Shown here in pieces: positions 33,038 to 40,791 of a DNA stretch of 54,647 nt; positions within the stretch are counted from its first letter, which is position 1; every line of letters begins with the position of its first letter. Origin of the DNA: JAEYZS01 sp964469265 (GTDB lineage Bacteria; Bdellovibrionota; Bdellovibrionia; Bdellovibrionales; JAEYZS01). Below the pieces are notes generated by a model. That model ran no database searches, had not been told where the DNA came from, and was given only the letters and a program-made list of their open reading frames with translations. The stretch covers positions 1-54,647 of the forward strand of contig CAYXYF010000015.1 of assembly GCA_964469265.1 (NCBI GenBank), in the 5' to 3' direction. Position numbers and translations under genes: made by a program.

Positions 33038-34147
33038 TTGATGTCCGCAAAACAGGATCAAAGAAGATTTAGAGAAATCGTTAAGGGTAAGATTAAAGAG
33101 AATTTTAAAAAATATATTACCCACGAGGAAATGATCGGTAAACGAGAACGGGAATTTGTTAAAATTCCCGTTCCTCGTATTAATATCCCGATCTTTAAGT
33201 ACGGACCCAAACAACAAGGCGGTGTTGGGCAAGGCGATGGCAAGCCTGGAGATGCAGTCCAAGGCGATCCGCAAAATGGCCAACCAGGTCAGGGGCAGGC
33301 GGGCGAGGGCGAAGGGCAGCATATCTTAGAAGTCGATGTGAGTTATGATGAGCTTGCCGACATACTAGGAGGCCAGCTCGAGTTGCCGCGTATTGAACCC
33401 AAAGGTCATAAGAGCATTGAAAGTCAGAAAACCAAGTACACGGGTCTTCGCCCCGTGGGGCCCGAGTCTTTAAGAAACTTTAAGGCCTCATTTAAAGAGG
33501 CACTCAAGAGACAAATTATTTCTGAAACCTATGATCCAGAGGAACCCATCATCGTTCCTATCAAAAAGGACATGCGCTATCGCTCATTTAAAACGGTTCC
33601 GCAACCTTCCGCTAACGCTGTTGTTTTTTATATCATGGACGTCTCAGGATCTATGGGAGAAGAGCAAAAAGAGATTGTTCGCCTGGAAAGTTTTTGGCTA
33701 CATACATGGATTCGTAAACACTATAAGGGATTACAAACACGTTTTATCATTCACGATGCTTCTGCTCAAGAAGTCGACGAGGATACTTTTTTCAGAACAA
33801 GTGAATCGGGTGGGACTTTAATTAGCTCGGCTTATAACTTGGTAAAAAAACTAATTGATGAAGAATACCCTCTCGATCAATGGAACATTTATATCTTTCA
33901 TTTTAGTGATGGGGATAACTGGAGTTCAGAAGATACTAGGTATTGCATAAAGCTTCTTCGAGAAGATCTACTCGCGAAAGTTAACTTGTTTGGCTACGGC
34001 CAGGTAGAAAGCAGGTACGGGAGTGGACAGTTTATGAAAGATTTAGAGAAGTCCATGGGTGATGAAGAGAACTTCGTAATGAGTCGTATCGCTAATCGCG
34101 ACCAAATTGTGGACTCAATAAAAACTTTCTTGCAGAAAGGAAACTAA
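33038..34147 (+). CDS. YeaH/YhbH family protein (DUF444, VWA-like)
   Basis: 369 residues. Gly/Gln-rich linker at about 59-94 (repeated GQ, GDG), then a von Willebrand A-like domain with a metal-ion-dependent adhesion site: MDVSGSMGE with Asp200, Ser202 and Ser204, and later FHFSDGDN. Always encoded with PrkA and SpoVR in stress regulons; it probably works with PrkA, but its role is unproven. spoVR begins 2 bp after its stop. Confidence 0.93.
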   Translation: MMSAKQDQRRFREIVKGKIKENFKKYITHEEMIGKREREFVKIPVPRINIPIFKYGPKQQGGVGQGDGKPGDAVQGDPQNGQPGQGQAGEGEGQHILEVDVSYDELADILGGQLELPRIEPKGHKSIESQKTKYTGLRPVGPESLRNFKASFKEALKRQIISETYDPEEPIIVPIKKDMRYRSFKTVPQPSANAVVFYIMDVSGSMGEEQKEIVRLESFWLHTWIRKHYKGLQTRFIIHDASAQEVDEDTFFRTSESGGTLISSAYNLVKKLIDEEYPLDQWNIYIFHFSDGDNWSSEDTRYCIKLLREDLLAKVNLFGYGQVESRYGSGQFMKDLEKSMGDEENFVMSRIANRDQIVDSIKTFLQKGN

Positions 34148-34149
34148 AT

Positions 34150-35667
34150 ATGAAAACTTTGCCACCAGAGCTTGCAAAAGAAAAAGCACGTGTTGAAAAA
34201 ATGGCCCGAGGATATGGGCTCGACTTTTTTCAAACCGTTTTTGAAATGATCACTTATGATCAAATGAGTGAGTTTGCTGCTCAAGGTGGATTTCCGGTGC
34301 GCTATCCTCACTGGCGCTTCGGGATGGAATATGAAAAGCTCTCTAAGAGCTATGAGTATGGTCTTTCAAAAATTTACGAAATGGTGATCAACACTGATCC
34401 TTGTTATGCCTACCTTATGGAAGGTAATATGTTTGTTGATCAAAAATTGGTTATGGCCCATGTCTATGGGCATTGTGATTTCTTTAAGAACAATCAATGG
34501 TTCTCTAAAACTGATCGTAAAATGATGGACACAATGGCAAACCACGCGACAAGGATTCGTCGCTATATGGACCGCTATGGTTATGATGTGGTTGAGGACT
34601 TTATTGACAAATGTCTTTCTGTTGAAAATTTAATTGATCGTCATGCGCCATACTTTTCTGCAAACCTTGGCCATATTCCGAGCAGAAATCAAGAGCCAGT
34701 AAAGGGCGAAGTCGTTGCTCTTAAACACGACGGCAAAGGGTATATGGATAAGTACATTAATCCGCCAGAGTACTTAGAAAAACAAAAAGTAGACTTAGAA
34801 AAAGACGACAAACAAGAAAAGCGACCGCAGCCTGAGCGCGATGTGCTCTACTTTTTAATTCGGAACGCGCCGCTTGAAGACTGGCAACAAGATATTCTTT
34901 CGATTATCCGATCAGAGTCCTACTACTTTGCTCCACAAGGCATGACCAAGATTATGAATGAAGGTTGGGCCTCTTATTGGCACACAACCATGATGACAAA
35001 CGGTCTCCTGACTGATTCTGAAGTGATCGACTACGCTGATCATCACAGTGGAACCACGGCTATGGCGCCAACGGGATTTAATCCCTATAAAATCGGTATT
35101 GAGCTCTTCCGAGATATCGAGGAGAGGTGGAACAAGGGGCAGTTCGGGCGTGAGTGGGAACAATGTGAAGATTACTCTCAACGTAAGAGTTGGGACAAAA
35201 AGCTTGGCCTCGGCAGACAAAAAATCTTTGAAGTCCGAAGAAATTATAACGATGTGATGTTCATAGACGAGTTTTTAACCGAAGATTTTTGCGTTAAAAA
35301 TAAAATGTTTGTTTATAAATATAATCAAAGAACAAATGAGTACGTGATAGACACCAGAAGCTTTCCCGAAGTTAAAAAGAAGTTGCTGTTTCAGCTAACA
35401 AACTTCGGCCAGCCTATAATCGAGGTTGTAGAGGGCAACTATGAAAACCGCTCAGAGCTATTGCTAAGACACCTCTACGAAGGTGTGGATTTACAACCTG
35501 ATTATATGAAAGAGACGATGAAAAACGTCCAAGCTATCTGGAATCGCCCAATAAATTTGATTACAATAATGGATAATCAGGAAAAGATTTTCAGGACGGA
35601 CGGTAACGAGTTTAAAGAAACGACGTTAAAAGATCTGCCAAAATCTAGCCAACAAGGGGCCAAATGA
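34150..35667 (+). CDS. spoVR: SpoVR/YcgB family protein
   Basis: 505 residues, the usual length. Family segments: DFFQTVFEMITYDQMSEFAAQ-like start, PHWRFGMEYEKLSKSYEYGL, HVYGHCDFFKNN, and NEGWASYWHTTMM with conserved His and Glu. Named for Bacillus sporulation but widespread in non-spore formers, where it is co-regulated with prkA in nitrogen or stationary-phase stress. Its stop shares ATGA with the next gene. Confidence 0.95.
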   Translation: MKTLPPELAKEKARVEKMARGYGLDFFQTVFEMITYDQMSEFAAQGGFPVRYPHWRFGMEYEKLSKSYEYGLSKIYEMVINTDPCYAYLMEGNMFVDQKLVMAHVYGHCDFFKNNQWFSKTDRKMMDTMANHATRIRRYMDRYGYDVVEDFIDKCLSVENLIDRHAPYFSANLGHIPSRNQEPVKGEVVALKHDGKGYMDKYINPPEYLEKQKVDLEKDDKQEKRPQPERDVLYFLIRNAPLEDWQQDILSIIRSESYYFAPQGMTKIMNEGWASYWHTTMMTNGLLTDSEVIDYADHHSGTTAMAPTGFNPYKIGIELFRDIEERWNKGQFGREWEQCEDYSQRKSWDKKLGLGRQKIFEVRRNYNDVMFIDEFLTEDFCVKNKMFVYKYNQRTNEYVIDTRSFPEVKKKLLFQLTNFGQPIIEVVEGNYENRSELLLRHLYEGVDLQPDYMKETMKNVQAIWNRPINLITIMDNQEKIFRTDGNEFKETTLKDLPKSSQQGAK

Positions 35668-36161
35668 AATTCATTTTAAGTTTATGTGTCGCGCTGGTGC
35701 TCCAACCCGCTTTTGCAAAAGATAAGCTCATTATTGTGGCCGAGCGTTCAACGGTGATGGGTTTGGAGCAAACTGGGATCGTCATTGAAGAAAATAAGGT
35801 ACGGTTTACTGCAAACTCAAATTTTTTATATAAAAAATTTCCGTATCCAATAGGTGTTTTCGAGGCCCCAGTTACAAATCGGGTTAAAAACCTTACTCGT
35901 GGTTTGACTGCGCCAGAATCCATTAAAGAGACGTCCTCCCAATCTCCTCATGGGCTAAAAATCTATATCAACGGAAAACAAGTTTCACATGAGTCTAAGA
36001 AAGTCGCAAGAGTGCTCTCTCTGGTTGAGGTCATTGCCAATGAGAATTTAAAAGTAAAAGGCGGCATTCTCCTTAAATCACAGAGTGATTTTGAAAAAAT
36101 CAACTGTACAAAGACCACAGAAAAAGTGTGCGAATTTAAATTCGGTTATTTGCATAAGTAA
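35664..36161 (+). CDS. Secreted protein of unknown function, coupled to spoVR
   Basis: 165 residues. Signal peptide MKFILSLCVALVLQPAFA. The mature part is beta-rich with two C-terminal cysteines (NCTKTTEKVC) close enough for a disulfide. Family not recognised. The ATG overlaps the spoVR stop (ATGA), so translation is coupled; 17 bp separate it from the first metzincin gene. Its presence in a prkA operon is unusual. Confidence 0.65.
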   Translation: MKFILSLCVALVLQPAFAKDKLIIVAERSTVMGLEQTGIVIEENKVRFTANSNFLYKKFPYPIGVFEAPVTNRVKNLTRGLTAPESIKETSSQSPHGLKIYINGKQVSHESKKVARVLSLVEVIANENLKVKGGILLKSQSDFEKINCTKTTEKVCEFKFGYLHK

Positions 36162-36178
36162 AGAGTGGGAAAATTGCG

Positions 36179-37261
36179 GTGACTTGGTTGTTTGTTTTAA
36201 ATCTATTCTTAACCCCCTCCCTTGCACATGATGCGTGCACTAATAAACAGGGAAATACGAATGCTTGGAATTCACTACGCAATATCGCAAGTCTCATTGA
36301 ACAATCATGTGAAATTAAGCCCAATACCCCTACCGTGGTTCAAGGACGCGCTGGCCCTCTTGCGAGAAACTATAAGTTAACAAAAACTTCCGATAATAAC
36401 TTTATTGCAGAAATTAATCTTCAGTTCGTGGATGAACGAGGCGGCAAGGTTGCTCGTAGCGCAGATATTAGAAAGACGTCCGATAGTTTTCGTCCTAAAA
36501 TTCAAAAGTGCTTAGACGAGTACAACCCATATTTTAAGGGACCAAATGGTGAAACTCTAACTATCAAACAAACTTACGCGGTTGACGTTGTTCAAAGAAT
36601 TAATATCGCTGATATTGGTGCGCGCGCAAACTCGCGGGTCTATCCAGAAGACATAACATGTACAACGGCTATTCATGAAATCTTGCATCTTTTAGGACTG
36701 GTGGACGAGTACGAAGAAAAGCAGCGGGGTTATATTACCGATAAGACGACGGGGCAGGCGGTACTTGTTGCTGAGGGCGCCGAAATTCCGCGATATGATT
36801 GTCGCGCTCTTGGTCCTAAAGATTCTATCATGAGCTATCACAATAATGCTGTCGCCGCAGTTCGCCCGACCTACGAGTTTGATACCTGTGCATGTAATAC
36901 TAGAAACAAAGCACATAGCGAAATACTAGATTGTCAGAATCGGAATAAAGAACTCAATGAGCGGGGCCAGCGCTATACCTCTTGTCCGCACGATATGCTC
37001 AGACAGACTTTTAAAACGCAAGGCACTGCCCGCGAGGATACGATACTGTACCTCGGAGAACCGCGAGTTATTCCTCCAAAGAGGGAATCCCTACTTCAGC
37101 CCGCGCACTTTCGGCTTATTACGAATCCAAACTGTGTGAAATTAAACCAAGGATATAGAGAATGCGCAAATTTCTCTTATCAGACGAGTATTGAGCTTCC
37201 AACCAAGAGTTGCGGCCCCACTTCTGAAAACTGCAAGCAAAATTATAACTGGCTCCAGTGA
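36179..37261 (+). CDS. Secreted metzincin-like zinc protease (copy A)
   Basis: 360 residues, GTG start. Signal peptide MTWLFVLNLFLTPSLA. Zinc motif HEILHLLGLVDEY with His166, Glu167, His170 and probable third ligand Asp176, as in snapalysin-type metzincins where Asp replaces His. A Met-turn SIMSYH is at 216-221. Many cysteines suggest disulfides. A pro-region may occupy the first ~150 residues. The paralogue lies directly downstream (shared TGATG). The two proteins share motif spacing, KCLDEYxxxFKGPxGETL-like and DCRAxxxxxSIM blocks. Targets unknown; secreted enzyme in a stress operon of a likely predator suggests protein degradation outside the cell, inference only. Confidence 0.7.
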   Translation: MTWLFVLNLFLTPSLAHDACTNKQGNTNAWNSLRNIASLIEQSCEIKPNTPTVVQGRAGPLARNYKLTKTSDNNFIAEINLQFVDERGGKVARSADIRKTSDSFRPKIQKCLDEYNPYFKGPNGETLTIKQTYAVDVVQRINIADIGARANSRVYPEDITCTTAIHEILHLLGLVDEYEEKQRGYITDKTTGQAVLVAEGAEIPRYDCRALGPKDSIMSYHNNAVAAVRPTYEFDTCACNTRNKAHSEILDCQNRNKELNERGQRYTSCPHDMLRQTFKTQGTAREDTILYLGEPRVIPPKRESLLQPAHFRLITNPNCVKLNQGYRECANFSYQTSIELPTKSCGPTSENCKQNYNWLQ

Positions 37262-38403
37262 TGAAGTTATTTTTAATACTTCTAATGATATTTGCGTACC
37301 AACAAGACCTTTCTGGACACCAGGCTTCAGATGCTTGTGTCGTGCGCACACGTGCGCCTGTGAATAAGGCTACAGAGGATCTAGATCGCATCATGTGTAG
37401 GTTGAGTAGCCGAGGGGCACCTGCATTGTATGAAAGCCGAAGTGAAGTGAAATATTACATCAAACATACAGGTAACGAAGTTCTTATAGATCTGAACTTA
37501 AAATTTGATCAAGCGGGTAGTGCGCCAAAACGCAACTACCATAATTACGTTAATCAGTGTCTAGAGTTGTACAAGTCATTTTTAAAAGGCCCTGAGGGGG
37601 AAACTTTATCAATCCGAGTTGGAAACAAAGAGTATCCGCCACCTACAGTGATTGATATACTTCCTAAAGGCACACGCGCCCATTCTGAGGGTTACAGTGA
37701 AGACATTGACTGCCCGACAGTTCTCCATGAAGTCCTTCATTTGTTAGGACTTGCGGATGAATACCCAGAAAAAACCTCGGGATTCATCGCGGACAGGGAA
37801 ACAGGAGAGGTGACCTTCGTTGAAGAAAATCCAGAGTTTGAAGGTTACGACTGCCGTGCCGTAACCGTTCGGGAGTCAATCATGTATAACCATTGGGAAG
37901 CAGTTCAGGCGGTTCTTGTTCCTAATAGGTCAAAACAACTGACATGTGTTTGTGAGGGGCGATCAGGCAAACGTGTCTGCGAGAGACTTAAAAAACATAA
38001 AAACCCCGCACAAATTCTTTCAGCAAGAAAATGCCCGCGAGGCACAACTTCAAGATCTATCACCGAAGAAAAGTACTCGCCTCAAGATCTCTTAACCTAC
38101 CTGGGAGTGACGCCAAACTCACCTGGAAAAGATGATAGTAGCGCACCAACGCAAATAGCTTTTCAAACAATGGAGGGAGATGTCGAGGCCTTTACACTTG
38201 CGCCATTTTATGATGGAAAAGCAAAGCCCATGCGCGAGTCCCTATTAATGCCAGCACATTTTAGAGCAATAGTGTATCCACTTTGTGAGAGCGAGAACAA
38301 AAAATATCGGGAATGTACGGAGGAAGCTTATCAGCACTCTGAAGTACAAGAATGCAGTCAGAAGGCAAAAGAATGCCAGTCCAATTTGGACTGGCTTCTA
38401 TGA
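37261..38403 (+). CDS. Secreted metzincin-like zinc protease (copy B)
   Basis: 380 residues from the ATG at 37261, which overlaps the copy A stop by one base; a GTG at 37258 adds one residue. Signal peptide ends near DLSGHQA. Zinc motif HEVLHLLGLADEY with His156, Glu157, His160 and Asp166; Met-turn SIMYN with Met208. Compared with copy A it has ~35 extra residues between the zinc domain and the common C-terminal segment KRESLLxPAHFRxI / MRESLLMPAHFRAI. Both end in a cysteine-rich tail with NW/DW-Leu. Tandem duplication is the simplest reading. Confidence 0.7.
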   Translation: MKLFLILLMIFAYQQDLSGHQASDACVVRTRAPVNKATEDLDRIMCRLSSRGAPALYESRSEVKYYIKHTGNEVLIDLNLKFDQAGSAPKRNYHNYVNQCLELYKSFLKGPEGETLSIRVGNKEYPPPTVIDILPKGTRAHSEGYSEDIDCPTVLHEVLHLLGLADEYPEKTSGFIADRETGEVTFVEENPEFEGYDCRAVTVRESIMYNHWEAVQAVLVPNRSKQLTCVCEGRSGKRVCERLKKHKNPAQILSARKCPRGTTSRSITEEKYSPQDLLTYLGVTPNSPGKDDSSAPTQIAFQTMEGDVEAFTLAPFYDGKAKPMRESLLMPAHFRAIVYPLCESENKKYRECTEEAYQHSEVQECSQKAKECQSNLDWLL

Positions 38404-38404
38404 A

Positions 38405-38977
38405 TTATTGGCACTTCAAGCGGCCATTATAATGTCTAGCACCTTCTTTTGTCACGTCGTACTCAGGATTTCCATCTTCATCAAGAGCAGCGAACGAAAG
38501 ACCAATCTCATGTTTTGAATTTTTCCCTTTTGCTTCTTTGCATTCACCCTTTGAAATACCATCGCAGCCAATTGCTACAAGTCCAACTCTTGAAAACTCA
38601 TCAGAAGCATCTTCTTGAGCTACGAAGAGGTTATAAACCGCAGGCGCCATATCAGAATTTCGTGAGTCTGCGATATCCTCTGAAGTGTCAGTTGATGTCA
38701 GGTTACCATAAAGTGTTCTTGATGGATTTTCAGCGTCAGTGATTGTAAGAGTTGACCAGTATTCGTCCATCGAATTACCGTTTTTGAACGTTTCTGTGTA
38801 TTTTGTATCAACGATCTTCGCTTTAATGCGAACAGTTTTATTCTTTACGGCAACAGTACCAATGCACTTAACTGTTCTTAAAACGACCGTCTCTGTCTCA
38901 ACCCCATCGTCATAATCGTCAGCAAATCCTGTCACGCTAAGAGCGAAAACAAGTAACGATAATATATAAAATTTCAT
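38405..38977 (-). CDS. Secreted hypothetical protein
   Basis: 190 residues. Signal peptide MKFYILSLLVFALSVTGFA, acidic mature start (DDYDDGVETE), four cysteines in KCIGTV, IGCDG, GECKE and LKCQ, the last at the second-to-last position. Family not recognised. Preceded by AGAGGAG. Its stop lies 1 bp from the convergent metzincin B stop. The 120 bp between this gene and the GcvH-like gene hold nothing I can call. Confidence 0.65.
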   Translation of the reverse strand: MKFYILSLLVFALSVTGFADDYDDGVETETVVLRTVKCIGTVAVKNKTVRIKAKIVDTKYTETFKNGNSMDEYWSTLTITDAENPSRTLYGNLTSTDTSEDIADSRNSDMAPAVYNLFVAQEDASDEFSRVGLVAIGCDGISKGECKEAKGKNSKHEIGLSFAALDEDGNPEYDVTKEGARHYNGRLKCQ

Positions 38978-39097
38978 TAGAAACTCCTCTTTTTATTTAA
39001 TAATGAGGACACACAATACGGTGCGCTGCATATCGTCGTAAAGAGGATTCTCCAGCCCAGTAAAGATTTCCCGGCTGACAACTTATTGGACCGTGAA

Positions 39098-39457
39098 TTA
39101 AGTGTCTTCATCCTCTCTATTGAAGAGGGCATCGAGGCTGGCTTCGTCAGCAGCTTCGATACGATAAAGCCAGCTATCGTAGGGGTCATCAAATAGTAGA
39201 GAATGGTCTTCAACAACTTCGTTATTGACCTCAGCAACGCTTCCATCCACGGGCGCATAGAGCTTATATGTCCCGTCAGGTGTTTCAATTTCCCCGCAAA
39301 CATCATCGGCTTCGACTTCTTCGCCTTCTACTGGAAGATTCATTTCTTGAATTTTATCAATTTCATCAACAGCATCCTCAGTTATTCCAACCAATACGGA
39401 GTTGCCCTCAACGAGGAGCCAATGGTGACCCATATAATTGATCAATTCATTTTTCAT
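39098..39457 (-). CDS. GcvH-like protein lacking the lipoylation lysine
   Basis: 119 residues, lipoyl-domain fold of the glycine cleavage H protein: GHHWLLVEGNSVLVGITEDAVDEI, LPVEGEEVEADDVCGEIET, and YAPVDGSVAEVN. In true H proteins the lysine lies six residues before YAP; here that position is Asp61 (a Lys lies at 65 instead). It therefore probably does not carry lipoate. No gcvT or gcvP nearby. Divergent from the GGCT-like gene, with ~216 bp between. Confidence 0.8.
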   Translation of the reverse strand: MKNELINYMGHHWLLVEGNSVLVGITEDAVDEIDKIQEMNLPVEGEEVEADDVCGEIETPDGTYKLYAPVDGSVAEVNNEVVEDHSLLFDDPYDSWLYRIEAADEASLDALFNREDEDT

Positions 39458-39673
39458 GTTCTATCTCCTGTGGGATCTTTCTTTTAAGATTTCCAACCTT
39501 GGTAATCTAACTTCTATACCAATATTTGTTAGATGAAAAAATTTATATGGCATTATTCCAAAAGAATGTGAAGTCATTTTTATGTCGAGATTTAAATAAT
39601 CTACCTACATTGCCCTTTAATTTTTTCTCTGTTATAGGTTCGGCTTCGTTTGAGATCTAGAGGGGGAAAACAA

Positions 39674-40285
39674 ATGAACAATACGTCAGAAATGAATATC
39701 TTTGTCTATGGCTCTTTAGCCCGCGGCAACATTCACTTTCCTAAATACTTTAAAGAAGACCAAGTCACAGAGGATACATATATAAAGGGTAGTGTGTTCC
39801 GTCTTGAAGTCGGTTACAGCGTGATTTCTCTTCAAAAGGGTGCTCAAAGAATTGAAGGCGATCTTGTTACGTGCCCAAAAAGTGACCTTTTATTAAGTCT
39901 TTTAGATGAATTTCACGGGTTTTCATTTAAAACCCCTGAGAAAAGTTTGTTTCTGCGAATGGAAACAGATGTCTATATTGATGACGATATGCCTAAAAAA
40001 GCATATGTTTATAGCATTAATCCATTAAAGCTTCCTAAGACTGCAAGTTTGATTGAAGACGGAAACTGGCGCAGAGACTTTGCAGAACAACCACCTTTAA
40101 CGGATACGTTAAAAGAAAAAGAAAAAGACTATATTCGTCGGCTCGGAAATTCTTCAGGAAGAGACATCGTTCCGATCCAACTAGACCTTTATCGTGGTCT
40201 AATGAATATGGGTCTGATTGTAGATAAAGGTAGACGGCTTGCCCTTTCAAAACTCGGAAAAGAGGTCTTCAGATACCTCGATTAA
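39674..40285 (+). CDS. Gamma-glutamylcyclotransferase-like protein
   Basis: 203 residues from the ATG at 39674, preceded by GAGGGGG. The N-terminal MNIFVYGSLARGNIHFP carries the YGSL signature of the GGCT/AIG2 fold; the middle IEGDLVTCPKSDLLLSLLDEFHGF resembles the family's lid with a conserved Glu/Asp. The C-terminal ~70 residues (GNWRRDFAEQPP.., DYIRRLGNSSGRD) are not typical and may be an added domain. Substrate unknown. Seven bp upstream of trmL. Confidence 0.7.
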   Translation: MNNTSEMNIFVYGSLARGNIHFPKYFKEDQVTEDTYIKGSVFRLEVGYSVISLQKGAQRIEGDLVTCPKSDLLLSLLDEFHGFSFKTPEKSLFLRMETDVYIDDDMPKKAYVYSINPLKLPKTASLIEDGNWRRDFAEQPPLTDTLKEKEKDYIRRLGNSSGRDIVPIQLDLYRGLMNMGLIVDKGRRLALSKLGKEVFRYLD

Positions 40286-40292
40286 AGATCAA

Positions 40293-40754
40293 ATGTTCCA
40301 TGTGGTTCTCATAGAACCAGAAATTCCTAATAATACGGGTAATATCGGCCGCACATGTATTGGTGCGGCAAGCTCATTACACCTTGTAGGTAAACTGGGT
40401 TTTGAAATCGATGACAAAAAACTCAGACGCGCAGGGCTTGATTATTGGGTTCATTTAGAGTGGATGCATCACAAGACCATCGAAGAATGGCTGAGCATTG
40501 TTCCTGATAAATCTCGCATCCACCTCTTTACAACTAAAACAACCAAACCCATATTCAAAACTGAGTTTAAAAAAGGCGATTGGCTTGTCTTCGGCAAAGA
40601 GACGAAGGGACTAAGTCCTGAAATCCTCCAAATGTTCCCCGATCAGCATGTCACTCTTCCTATGTTCGGTCCGATTCGGAGTTTGAATTTATCAAACGCT
40701 GTATCCGTCGGTCTTTACGAGGGAATTCGGCAAATAACTCATGGACATACATAG
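40293..40754 (+). CDS. trmL: tRNA (cytidine(34)-2'-O)-methyltransferase TrmL
   Basis: 153 residues from the ATG at 40293; the frame extends upstream but into the previous gene. SPOUT knot methyltransferase of the wobble nucleotide. Signature blocks: VVLIEPEIPNNTGNIGRTC, GLDYWVHLEW and the C-terminal knot LPMFGPIRSLNLSNAVSVGLYE. 37 bp before secA. Confidence 0.93.
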   Translation: MFHVVLIEPEIPNNTGNIGRTCIGAASSLHLVGKLGFEIDDKKLRRAGLDYWVHLEWMHHKTIEEWLSIVPDKSRIHLFTTKTTKPIFKTEFKKGDWLVFGKETKGLSPEILQMFPDQHVTLPMFGPIRSLNLSNAVSVGLYEGIRQITHGHT

Positions 40755-40791
40755 AAGTAGAGAGTAAATTTTTTCAGAGGAAGAAGCATCA

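Noticed and set aside
39457..39673. Promoters between the GcvH-like and GGCT-like genes
   Set aside because: The region is AT-rich with many possible -10 boxes but no clear -35/-10 pair on either strand.
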